Of a stretch of DNA of 64,000 nucleotides, positions 27,241 through 35,260 are shown in pieces. Position 1 is the stretch's first letter, and each line of letters starts with the position of its first letter. The stretch spans positions 310,001 to 374,000 of the forward strand of contig NZ_NOIN01000002.1 in assembly GCF_014596565.1 (NCBI RefSeq), given 5' to 3'. The translations under genes were made by a program, and so were the position numbers. The notes beneath the pieces are model-generated. The model saw only the letters and a program-made list of their open reading frames with translations. It was not told where the DNA came from and searched no databases. Origin of the DNA: Pseudomonas sp. PSB18. GTDB taxonomy: Bacteria; Pseudomonadota; Gammaproteobacteria; Pseudomonadales; Pseudomonadaceae.

Positions 27241-27846
27241 ATGTCCGAACCCGCGTTGCTGCCCCGCCCTCAACTTCGACGCCTGCTACGCCAGGCCCGT
27301 CGCGCCCTGACACCCGCCCAACAACGACAAGCCGCCCAAGGGCTCTACCGGCAACTGGCCCAGCATCCAATGTTTCGCCGCGCCAGGCATATCGCCCTGT
27401 ACCTGCCCAACGATGGCGAGATCGACCCGCGCCTGCTGCTGCGTGCCGCCCAGCGTCGGGGCAAGGCCACTTACCTGCCGGTGCTCAGCCCATGGCCGCG
27501 GACCAAGATGGTTTTCCAACGCATCCGTCCCGGGGAACAAGTGCACCCCAATCGTTTTCGTATTCTCGAACCACGGATCGATGTCGCCCGGCAACGCAAG
27601 GTCTGGGCGCTGGATCTGGTATTGCTGCCGCTGGTGGGCTTCGACGATGCAGGCGGTCGGCTGGGCATGGGAGGCGGGTTCTATGATCGCAGCCTGGCGT
27701 ATCTGGCGCGACGCAAGTCATGGCGAAAGCCAACGTTGCTGGGGTTGGCACACGAATGTCAGAAAGTCGAAAGGCTGGCCCAGGCGAGCTGGGATGTACC
27801 GTTGCAAGGAACGGTCAGTGACAGGCATTGGTATATCGCAGGATAG
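27241..27846 (+). CDS. ygfA: 5-formyltetrahydrofolate cyclo-ligase
   Basis: YgfA converts 5-formyl-THF to 5,10-methenyl-THF using ATP. The 201-residue protein has the basic N-terminus (RRLLRQARRAL), the substrate segment LYLPNDGEIDPRLLL, and the C-terminal nucleotide motif GMGGGFYDRSL near residue 143. The ATG at 27241 (MSEPALL) is taken as the start. The 6S RNA gene is immediately upstream, and the two are often co-transcribed in proteobacteria. Confidence 0.92.
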   Translation: MSEPALLPRPQLRRLLRQARRALTPAQQRQAAQGLYRQLAQHPMFRRARHIALYLPNDGEIDPRLLLRAAQRRGKATYLPVLSPWPRTKMVFQRIRPGEQVHPNRFRILEPRIDVARQRKVWALDLVLLPLVGFDDAGGRLGMGGGFYDRSLAYLARRKSWRKPTLLGLAHECQKVERLAQASWDVPLQGTVSDRHWYIAG

Positions 27847-27881
27847 ACGCCGCGAAACTCAACGGCGCCTGGGAGACAGAC

Positions 27882-28028
27882 TCAGCGTTTAAGCGTTGGC
27901 GCGGGTTGGGTGATGTCCATCGGCGCCTCGGTCTTGTTCGCCCACAGGCTTTGGGCGTAACCCGTGGTCACGACACCCAGACCGAACAGAATGACCAGAA
28001 TCCACAACAAATCCGGTTTGCGTTTCAT
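27882..28028 (-). CDS. Small single-pass membrane protein (48 residues)
   Basis: A short frame reads MKRKPDLLWILVILFGLGVV and continues to a polar tail ending QPAPTLKR. It has a positively charged start, one hydrophobic segment of about 17 residues (8-24), and a short Pro-rich C-terminus. A GGGGGGCAATCG stretch before the ATG could serve as a ribosome site. It lies alone in the gap between ygfA and the EVE-domain gene, on the opposite strand. No function is known to me. The codon choice and charge pattern look like a real gene. Confidence 0.6.
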   Translation of the reverse strand: MKRKPDLLWILVILFGLGVVTTGYAQSLWANKTEAPMDITQPAPTLKR

Positions 28029-28223
28029 CGATTGCCCCCCTCAAGGCATATCACACACGATGACAGCAGCGGTTTTCTTATTGGCCGTGCAGCAGCGTCA
28101 AGCTTGGAAGGCCGGCATTTTGCGACAACCTTGACCGCCACGCAAACGCTGGCGTCAACCGACCGTCGGTTTGTCATAAAATCGCTGAACTATTTTTTAG
28201 CACACCGCCCAGGAGTAGAGGTC

Positions 28224-28676
28224 ATGGCCTATTGGCTGATGAAATCCGAGCCCGACGAATTGTCCATCCAGGACCTGGAAAAGCTCGGCCAGGCCCGGTG
28301 GGATGGGGTCCGCAACTATCAGGCGCGCAATTTCCTGCGAGCCATGACACAAGGCGACACCTTCTTCTTTTACCACTCCAGTTGCCCGGAGCCAGGCATT
28401 GCCGGGATCGGGCAGATCGCCCGGACGGCCTACCCGGACCCGACGGCGCTCGAGCCCGACAGCCACTACTTCGACCCGAAGGCCAGTCCGGATAAAAACC
28501 CCTGGACCGCGATCGACGTCACCCATGTCGAGACTTTTTCCCGCGTGCTGAAACTCGACTACCTCAAACAGCAAACCGCCCTGGCCGAAATGCCGCTGGT
28601 GCAGAAGGGTTCACGGCTGTCGGTGATGCCGGTGACGGCAGAGCAGTGGGCGGCGGTGATGGCGCTGAAACCCTAG
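28224..28676 (+). CDS. EVE domain protein
   Basis: This 150-residue protein is a single EVE (PUA-related) domain, starting MAYWLMKSEPDELSIQDL with the family motifs WDGVRNYQARNFLR and FFYHSSCPEPGIAGIG. EVE domains read modified bases in RNA or DNA. AGGAG lies 7-8 bases before the ATG at 28224, which sets the start. It stands alone. Its gene is present in most pseudomonads and is usually a housekeeping gene. Confidence 0.88.
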   Translation: MAYWLMKSEPDELSIQDLEKLGQARWDGVRNYQARNFLRAMTQGDTFFFYHSSCPEPGIAGIGQIARTAYPDPTALEPDSHYFDPKASPDKNPWTAIDVTHVETFSRVLKLDYLKQQTALAEMPLVQKGSRLSVMPVTAEQWAAVMALKP

Positions 28677-28701
28677 CGCTATCGGCACCCCTCGGTCCGC
28701 C

Positions 28702-28775
28702 ATCGCGAGCAGGCTCGCTCCCACAGGGATCTTCATCGAGTGGAGATTCAATGTGGGAGCGAGCCTGCTCGCGAT
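28702..28775. repeat. REP doublet (family A) between convergent genes
   Basis: ATCGCGAGCAGGCTCGCTCCCAC and, 28 bases on, its exact inverted copy lie between the EVE gene and the FliL-like gene, which converge. Confidence 0.9.
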
Positions 28776-28800
28776 GAGGCCCGCTCAGACAGCAGGCGCC

Positions 28801-29217
28801 TTACTGAATGATCAGGTTGTTGAACAACAGATCATCCACCATCGGCTTGCCGGTCTCGTCGTTCATTACCTGCTGGGTCTGCTTCAACGCTTCCTGGCGC
28901 AACTTTTCCTTGGCTTCAAGGCTGTTCATGGTCTCGCTGGTCTGCTGGGCGAACAGCGCAACCAATTGGTTGCGAATCAGCGGTTCGTTGGCCTTCACCG
29001 CAGCTACGGCGGCATCGCCGGTCACGCGCAGGGCCACGTCAGCCTTGTAGACCTTCAGTTTCGCCGTGCCGTCCAGACCGTAGTTGCCCACGAAGGGCGG
29101 GCTCAGGGTGATATAGCTGACCTTCGGCGCCTCCCCTTCTTTTGCTTCCTTGGCCTCTTCGGCCATCACTGCCGCAGGCAACGACAGGGCCAGCATCAAC
29201 ACGATCCACGCTTTCAC
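28801..29217 (-). CDS. FliL-like periplasmic protein, not linked to flagellar genes
   Basis: This 138-residue protein starts at GTG 29217, set by GAGGAG six bases upstream. It has an N-terminal signal peptide or anchor (residues 1-19), a charged linker rich in Glu/Lys/Ala, then a FliL-type domain (VSYITLSPPFVGNY, LRVTGDAAVAAVKANEPLIRNQL, and a C-terminal VDDLLFNNLIIQ). Flagellar FliL keeps a transmembrane anchor in the flagellar operon, whereas this copy stands alone and may be cleaved. Its role is not established. Confidence 0.8.
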   Translation of the reverse strand: MKAWIVLMLALSLPAAVMAEEAKEAKEGEAPKVSYITLSPPFVGNYGLDGTAKLKVYKADVALRVTGDAAVAAVKANEPLIRNQLVALFAQQTSETMNSLEAKEKLRQEALKQTQQVMNDETGKPMVDDLLFNNLIIQ

Positions 29218-29368
29218 ATTCGACTCCTCATCCGGTTTTGCGGCCCAGCATACCGACCCGCCGTTCAAGCACAAGCTTATGGCCGGCTATCAGGGCGGGG
29301 CATGCTCGTTGACCCGTTGTCTCTCACACCTACACTTATCGGCCATCACTCCCAAAGGAATAGCCCTG

Positions 29369-30346
29369 ATGAAAGCCGTGCTGTGCAAAGAATTCGGCCC
29401 TGCCGAATCGCTGGTGCTGGAAGACGTCGCCAGCCCCGTCGCGAAGAAGAACGAAGTGCTGCTGGACGTGCACGCCGCCGGGGTGAACTTCCCCGACACG
29501 CTGATCATCGAGGGCAAATATCAATTCAAACCACCCTTCCCGTTTTCGCCCGGCGGCGAAGCGGCGGGTGTCGTCAGGGAAGTGGGTGAAAAGGTCAGTC
29601 ACCTCAAAATCGGCGACCGAGTGATGGCGCTGACCGGTTGGGGCAGCTTTGCCGAACAGGTCGCGGTGCCAGGCTACAACGTGCTGCCGATCCCGGCGGC
29701 CATGGATTTCAACACCGCCGCGGCCTTCAGCATGACCTACGGCACCTCGATGCATGCCCTCAAGCAGCGCGCCAACCTGCAACCCGGCGAAACCCTGCTG
29801 GTGCTCGGTGCCTCCGGCGGCGTGGGCCTGGCGGCGGTGGAGATCGGCAAGGCCATGGGCGCCCGGGTGATCGCCGCCGCCAGCAGCGCGCAAAAGCTTG
29901 CCGTGGCCAAGGCCGCCGGCGCCGATGAATTGATCAACTACAACGAAAGCAGTCTCAAGGACGAGATCAAGCGCCTCACCGACGGTCAGGGCGCCGATGT
30001 CATCTACGATCCGGTGGGCGGCGATCTGTTCGACCAGGCCATCCGCTCCATCGCCTGGAATGGCCGGCTGCTGGTGGTCGGTTTCGCCAGTGGGCACATT
30101 CCCGAACTGCCGGTGAACCTGGCCCTGCTTAAAGGTGCTGCAGTGGTGGGCGTGTTCTGGGGCTCCTTTGCCCAGCGCCAGCCCCAGGACAACGCCGCCA
30201 ACTTCCAGCAATTGTTCGGCTGGTTCGCCGAGGGCAGGCTCAAGCCGCTGGTTTCGCAGCTGTATCCACTGGACAACGCCGCCCAGGCGATCAACGACCT
30301 CGCCCAGCGCAAGGCCGTTGGGAAGGTGGTCGTGCAGGTGCGTTGA
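29369..30346 (+). CDS. NADPH:quinone oxidoreductase family protein
   Basis: This 325-residue zinc-free medium-chain dehydrogenase resembles quinone oxidoreductase (QOR). It has an N-terminal GroES-like domain (LLDVHAAGVNFPDTL), a Rossmann domain with LGASGGVGLAAVEIGKAMGA near residue 148, and YDPVGGDLFDQ. No structural-zinc cysteine cluster is seen. AAGGAA precedes the ATG at 29369. The substrate is not predictable; likely quinones or enoyl compounds. Confidence 0.85.
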   Translation: MKAVLCKEFGPAESLVLEDVASPVAKKNEVLLDVHAAGVNFPDTLIIEGKYQFKPPFPFSPGGEAAGVVREVGEKVSHLKIGDRVMALTGWGSFAEQVAVPGYNVLPIPAAMDFNTAAAFSMTYGTSMHALKQRANLQPGETLLVLGASGGVGLAAVEIGKAMGARVIAAASSAQKLAVAKAAGADELINYNESSLKDEIKRLTDGQGADVIYDPVGGDLFDQAIRSIAWNGRLLVVGFASGHIPELPVNLALLKGAAVVGVFWGSFAQRQPQDNAANFQQLFGWFAEGRLKPLVSQLYPLDNAAQAINDLAQRKAVGKVVVQVR

Positions 30347-30579
30347 CTGCATCGATGCGGCCCGAACGCCAATAGCGTCGGGCCGCGACTGCCATGGTAT
30401 CGAAGTGCTTGCAGCACCAAGGCCCACGACGTCGCCGACCTATACCTGACGACGCGTTCGTTTATGAACATCCCTCCGGCAACATTTCCCCTGTGCAGAG
30501 CTAAACAAGCGATGCTATTTTCGGTAACGAAACTGTAACATTCGCATTCGCAGTCATAACAAGAATCCGGAGTCCTTGA

Positions 30580-31929
30580 ATGTTTGCTTTCTTTCGTCCT
30601 GCCGCACACCAGGCACCCTTGCCTGAAGAAAAAATAGACAGCACCTACCGACGCCTTCGCTGGCAGATTTTTGCCGGGATTTTCATCGGGTATGCGGGTT
30701 ACTACCTGCTACGCAAGAACTTTACCCTGGCGTTTCCAGACCTCATCGCCCAAGGCTATACCAAGGGTCAGCTCGGCGTGGCGGTATCGGCGATCGCGAT
30801 CGCCTACGGTCTTTCCAAGTTTCTGATGGGCATCGTGTCCGACCGTTCCAATCCACGCTACTTCCTGCCCTTTGGCCTGGTGATGTCCGCCGCGGTGATG
30901 TTCGTGTTCGGTTTCGCACCGTGGGCGACGTCCAGCGTGACCATCATGTTCATCCTGCTGTTCATCAATGGCTGGGCGCAAGGCATGGGTTGGCCGCCGA
31001 GCGGACGAACCATGGTGCACTGGTGGTCACAGAAGGAACGCGGCGGCGTGGTTTCGGTATGGAACACGGCGCATAACGTCGGCGGTGGCCTGATCGGCCC
31101 GCTGGCAATCCTCGGCATGGGGTGGTTCAACGACTGGCACAGCAAGTTCTACGTACCGGCCGCCGTGGCCCTGCTGGTAGCGGCGTTTGCCTTCATTGTC
31201 ATGCGCGACACCCCGCAATCAACGGGGTTGCCGCCCATCGAGAAGTACAAGAACGATTACCCGGAAGGCTACGACGCCAGCCACGAGAACGAATTCAGCG
31301 CCAAGGACATCTTCGTCAAATACGTGCTGCGCAACAAAATGCTCTGGTTCATCGCACTGGCCAACGTTTTCGTCTACCTGTTGCGCTACGGCATCTTGGA
31401 CTGGGCCCCGACCTACCTGAAAGAGGTCAAGCACTTCGACTTCGACAAGACGTCCTGGGCTTACTTCCTCTACGAATGGGCAGGGATTCCCGGCACGCTG
31501 CTGTGCGGCTGGATGTCGGACAAGATCTTCCGGGGCAACCGTGGCCTGACGGGTATGGTGTTCATGGCGCTGGTGACGGTCGCGACCCTGGTGTATTGGC
31601 TGAATCCGCCGGGCAACCCGATGATCGACATGATCTCGTTGTTCGCGATCGGCTTCCTGATCTATGGCCCGGTGATGCTGGTGGGCCTGCAGGCGCTGGA
31701 ATTGGTACCCAAGAAAGCGGCCGGTACGGCTGCCGGTTTTACCGGCCTGTTCGGTTACCTGGGCGGTTCAGTCGCGGCCAGTGCCCTGATGGGTTACACG
31801 GTGGATTATTTCGGCTGGAATGGCGGTTTCATCCTGCTGATCGCCGCGTGCCTGCTGGCCATGGCGTTCCTCGCGCCAACCCTGGGGCACAAGCAAGTCA
31901 GCAGTCAGAGCCGCGAAGCGGTGGCCTGA
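30580..31929 (+). CDS. glpT: Glycerol-3-phosphate transporter-type MFS protein
   Basis: This is a 12-segment major facilitator of the organophosphate:phosphate antiporter family, 449 residues. The family features [19 protein letters not shown] near residue 38 and [20 protein letters not shown] near 130 are clear and typical of GlpT. A long AT-rich leader precedes it (30450-30580). The related hexose-phosphate transporters share these motifs, so substrate choice carries some doubt. The gene overlaps the opposing chaC by 25 bases at its 3' end. Confidence 0.85.
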   Translation: MFAFFRPAAHQAPLPEEKIDSTYRRLRWQIFAGIFIGYAGYYLLRKNFTLAFPDLIAQGYTKGQLGVAVSAIAIAYGLSKFLMGIVSDRSNPRYFLPFGLVMSAAVMFVFGFAPWATSSVTIMFILLFINGWAQGMGWPPSGRTMVHWWSQKERGGVVSVWNTAHNVGGGLIGPLAILGMGWFNDWHSKFYVPAAVALLVAAFAFIVMRDTPQSTGLPPIEKYKNDYPEGYDASHENEFSAKDIFVKYVLRNKMLWFIALANVFVYLLRYGILDWAPTYLKEVKHFDFDKTSWAYFLYEWAGIPGTLLCGWMSDKIFRGNRGLTGMVFMALVTVATLVYWLNPPGNPMIDMISLFAIGFLIYGPVMLVGLQALELVPKKAAGTAAGFTGLFGYLGGSVAASALMGYTVDYFGWNGGFILLIAACLLAMAFLAPTLGHKQVSSQSREAVA

Positions 31930-32573
31930 TCGAGAGTTGATCTGCAACGCTTGAGCCGCGCCTCCAGATTCCGATCCGGCATGGCGTGGCTGCGCAGGGC
32001 ATGCACGGTCTGCTCGACATAATCGCGAGTCGTGCCGAAACGCCCGCAGGCGCTTTCGAACACCTGGCTCAGCACATGGTCCGGCAGGTTGCCGGCATAG
32101 CTGGGCAGGTGTCGCTCCAGCACAAAGCCCAAGGCCTGCACGCGATTGCCGTTCTCGAGCCGGCAACTAAGCCAGTGCGGGCGATAGGACGGTACCGGCA
32201 TCTCCCGCTGCCACAAGGCAAACAACGAGTCCTCGAGATTCTCCTCCGGCAATCGGTAGGCGAAACCGCTGCATGAGCCGCCGCGATCCAGCCCGAACAC
32301 CAGTCCCGGCAACTCCGGCGTGCCGCGATGCTCATGGGACCATAAGTACAAGCCGCGATGATAACCATGGACCCGCCCGCGCATCCGCTCCACTGCCGTG
32401 CATTCCGGCCGCCAGATCAATGAACCGTAAGCGAACAGCCAGACCGGGCCGCCCTGGTGAAGGCTCATGGTCGATTGCATCGAAGCGAGCAATTGTTCTC
32501 GGGTCAGTTGCGCGCCCAAGTCGAGTCTTGGTGGATATGGGGCGCAGGTAATGGCGGTTTCGATAGCGGTCAT
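31905..32573 (-). CDS. chaC: Glutathione-specific gamma-glutamylcyclotransferase (ChaC)
   Basis: ChaC cleaves glutathione to 5-oxoproline and Cys-Gly. The 222-residue protein has the family motif [11 protein letters not shown] near residue 47, the catalytic Glu region in [11 protein letters not shown], and the segment [12 protein letters not shown]. The ATG at 32573 is preferred; an upstream ATG at 32627 lacks a ribosome site, though the GAGGAG before 32573 is rather far (16 bases). The 3' end overlaps the convergent glpT-type gene by 25 bases. A GSH-degrading enzyme fits the sulfur theme at the start of the window. Confidence 0.85.
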   Translation of the reverse strand: MTAIETAITCAPYPPRLDLGAQLTREQLLASMQSTMSLHQGGPVWLFAYGSLIWRPECTAVERMRGRVHGYHRGLYLWSHEHRGTPELPGLVFGLDRGGSCSGFAYRLPEENLEDSLFALWQREMPVPSYRPHWLSCRLENGNRVQALGFVLERHLPSYAGNLPDHVLSQVFESACGRFGTTRDYVEQTVHALRSHAMPDRNLEARLKRCRSTLDQATASRL

Positions 32574-32673
32574 GGCCGGTAGCGGAAGGCTCCTCGCGAG
32601 GATCAAAAATGGATGGGCGCGCGTCATGGGACTGACACTTATCCGAACCCAGGCAAGTTGGATGCCATGCGCG

Positions 32674-32731
32674 CCCTATATACGTTATCGGTATCTCGCC
32701 GAAAGACTAAATATCGAAACGAAATATAGGG
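32674..32731. promoter_or_regulatory. AT-rich inverted repeat upstream of chaC
   Basis: CCCTATAT at 32674-32681 and ATATAGGG at 32724-32731 form an 8-base inverted repeat with a 42-base spacer. They lie in the region upstream of chaC together with TTATAA and ATATCG elements. It is a candidate promoter or operator; the regulator is unknown. Confidence 0.35.
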
Positions 32732-32747
32732 AGTTATAACTCTGTGC

Positions 32748-33716
32748 TCAGGCGCGTGGTGCGTAGGCAAACACGTCGGCGCGCATCTGGTGGGCATCCA
32801 TCCCGGCTTCCACCAGCGCGTCGAGGGTGGCATAGATCATGGCCGGCGAGCCGCTGGCGTAGACGTGCACGCCCGACAGGTCGCTGATGTCCTCGCACAC
32901 CGCTTCGTGGAGCATTCCGCAGCGACCTTCCCAGCCACACAGGTCGCTGACGACCTTGTGCAGGAACAGGTTCGGTAACTTCTTCCACTCGTCCCAATGC
33001 TCGATTTCATAGAAATCGTCCGGCCGCCGCACGCCCCAATAGAGATGCACCGGATGCTTGAAACCTTCTGCCCGACAGTGCTCGATCAGGCTGTGCATTT
33101 GCGCCATGCCGGTGCCGGCGGCAATCAACACCAAGGGGCCGTCCGGCAATTCGGACAAGTGAGTATCGCCAAAAGGCATTTCGACATGAACGTTGGGGTT
33201 GCGCTGCAATTGCTCCAGCAGCGCCTTCGCACTGTTTTCGCGCACCAGCACATGCAATTGCAGGTCGCGCCCCGAATGCGGCGCCGAAGCGAGGGAAAAA
33301 GCCGACTTATCGCCATTCTCCCGCTCGATCATCAGGTACTGCCCCGCATGGTAGCGCGGCGGCTTCCCCGCCGGCGCCCGCAGGCTGACCCGCCAGACAT
33401 CGCCGCCCACATCGACGCAGCCAGTGACCTGGCACGCCAGGCGACGCACCGGCAACTCGCCCGGCGCCAACACCCCGTCCCACAACACCACACAGTCCTC
33501 CAGGGGCTCGGCGATGCAGGTGAAGATCTCTCCGTGATCACGCACATCGCCAGCCTGCTGCACGCGCCCCTCCACCAGCAACGCGCCACAGACATGGCAG
33601 TTGCCGTTGCGGCAGCTTTGCGGGCACTCATAGCCCAGGCGCCGCGCACCATCGAGAATCCGCTCGGCGGGCCGTATCTCCAGCACCGCGCCGGACGGCT
33701 GCAAGGTCACACGCAT
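32748..33716 (-). CDS. Ferredoxin-NAD(P)H reductase-like protein with N-terminal 2Fe-2S domain
   Basis: The 322-residue protein joins a plant-type 2Fe-2S ferredoxin domain (residues 1-90; Cys ligands in CPQSCRNGNCHVCG and a later FTCIAEP) to a flavin-binding barrel (PPRYHAGQYLMIE, SAFSLASAPH) and an NAD(P) domain (LVLIAAGTGMAQMHSL). This layout is that of CDP-6-deoxyglucoseen reductase and oxygenase reductases. It starts on TGATG, overlapping the ubiD stop by one base with AGGA upstream, so it is translated with UbiD. Its partner and substrate are unknown. Confidence 0.85.
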   Translation of the reverse strand: MRVTLQPSGAVLEIRPAERILDGARRLGYECPQSCRNGNCHVCGALLVEGRVQQAGDVRDHGEIFTCIAEPLEDCVVLWDGVLAPGELPVRRLACQVTGCVDVGGDVWRVSLRAPAGKPPRYHAGQYLMIERENGDKSAFSLASAPHSGRDLQLHVLVRENSAKALLEQLQRNPNVHVEMPFGDTHLSELPDGPLVLIAAGTGMAQMHSLIEHCRAEGFKHPVHLYWGVRRPDDFYEIEHWDEWKKLPNLFLHKVVSDLCGWEGRCGMLHEAVCEDISDLSGVHVYASGSPAMIYATLDALVEAGMDAHQMRADVFAYAPRA

Positions 33717-35182
33717 CAATCTATTCCTAACTGATTCCAAATGGCATCGATCCGTTGGGTAACGGCTTCATCCTTGACGATAACCCGGCCCCACTCACGG
33801 GTGGTTTCACCGGGCCATTTATGCGTGGCATCGAGTCCCATCTTCGACCCCAGGCCGGAGACCGGCGAAGCGAAGTCGAGGTAGTCGATGGGCGTGTTCT
33901 CGATCATCACCGTGTCGCGCTTGGGATCCATGCGCGTGGTGATGGCCCAGATCACATCGTTCCAGTCCCGTGCATTGATATCGTCGTCAGTGACGATAAC
34001 GAACTTGGTGTACATGAACTGTCGCAGAAACGACCAGACACCCAGCATCACCCGCTTGGCATGCCCTGGATACGACTTCTTCATGGTCACCACGGCCATG
34101 CGGTACGAGCAGCCTTCCGGCGGCAGGTAGAAGTCGGTGATCTCCGGGAATTGCTTTTGCAGGATCGGCACGAATACTTCATTCAGCGCCACACCGAGAA
34201 TGGCCGGCTCATCGGGCGGACGGCCGGTGTAGGTGCTGTGGTAGATCGGTTTGATCCGATGGGTGATGCGCTCGACGGTGAACACCGGGAAGCTGTCGAC
34301 TTCGTTGTAGTAGCCGGTGTGATCACCGTACGGACCTTCATCGGCCATTTCGCCGGGGTGGATCACGCCTTCGAGGATGATCTCGGCGGTGGCCGGGACT
34401 TGCAGGTCGTTGCCGCGGCATTTCACCAGTTCGGTACGGTTGCCGCGTAGCAGGCCGGCGAAGGCGTATTCGGAGAGGCTGTCCGGCACTGGCGTGACGG
34501 CCCCGAGAATGGTCGCCGGATCCGCGCCCAGCGCCACGGAAACCGGGAAGGGCTGGCCGGGGTGTTTTTCGCACCACTCGCGATAGTCCAGCGCTCCGCC
34601 ACGATGGCTCAGCCAGCGCATGATGACCTTGTTGCGGCCGATCACCTGCTGGCGATAGATGCCGAGGTTCTGGCGATCCTTGTTCGGACCCTTGGTGACG
34701 GTCAGGCCCCAGGTGATCAGCGGCCCCACATCGCCCGGCCAGCAGGTCTGCACCGGCAGCATCGCCAGGTCGACGTCATCACCCTCGATCACCACTTCCT
34801 GGCAAATCGCATCCTTGACGACTTTCGGCGCCATGGAAATGATCTTGCGGAAAATCGGCAGCTTGGACCAGGCGTCCTTCAGGCCCTTGGGCGGCTCGGG
34901 TTCCTTGAGGAACGCCAGCAGCTTGCCGATCTCGCGCAGCTCGTCGACCGACTCGGCGCCCATGCCCATGGCCACGCGCTCAGGCGTGCCGAACAGGTTG
35001 CCCAGTACCGGTATGTCGTAGCCTGTTGGGTTCTCGAACATCAACGCCGGGCCTTTGGCCCGCAGCGTGCGGTCGCAGACTTCCGTCATCTCCAGCACCG
35101 GAGAGATGGGAACCTGGATGCGTTTCAACTCGCCGCGCTGCTCAAGCTGCTGCACGAAATCCCGAAGATCCTTGAATTTCAT
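33716..35182 (-). CDS. ubiD: 4-hydroxy-3-polyprenylbenzoate decarboxylase
   Basis: UbiD decarboxylates the prenylated 4-hydroxybenzoate intermediate of ubiquinone synthesis using prenylated FMN made by UbiX. The 488-residue protein contains the cofactor segment [19 protein letters not shown] and the catalytic [13 protein letters not shown] near residue 282. The start at 35182 ([10 protein letters not shown]) is chosen over one 30 bases upstream to match the family. It overlaps the reductase-like gene downstream. Confidence 0.95.
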   Translation of the reverse strand: MKFKDLRDFVQQLEQRGELKRIQVPISPVLEMTEVCDRTLRAKGPALMFENPTGYDIPVLGNLFGTPERVAMGMGAESVDELREIGKLLAFLKEPEPPKGLKDAWSKLPIFRKIISMAPKVVKDAICQEVVIEGDDVDLAMLPVQTCWPGDVGPLITWGLTVTKGPNKDRQNLGIYRQQVIGRNKVIMRWLSHRGGALDYREWCEKHPGQPFPVSVALGADPATILGAVTPVPDSLSEYAFAGLLRGNRTELVKCRGNDLQVPATAEIILEGVIHPGEMADEGPYGDHTGYYNEVDSFPVFTVERITHRIKPIYHSTYTGRPPDEPAILGVALNEVFVPILQKQFPEITDFYLPPEGCSYRMAVVTMKKSYPGHAKRVMLGVWSFLRQFMYTKFVIVTDDDINARDWNDVIWAITTRMDPKRDTVMIENTPIDYLDFASPVSGLGSKMGLDATHKWPGETTREWGRVIVKDEAVTQRIDAIWNQLGID

Positions 35183-35260
35183 TGAGATGCCACCCCGAAA
35201 ATAGGCGTACATCCTACCTTCTCCAGCGCCCGAACAGCAGCCCGCACGTGCGCAGAGCGG

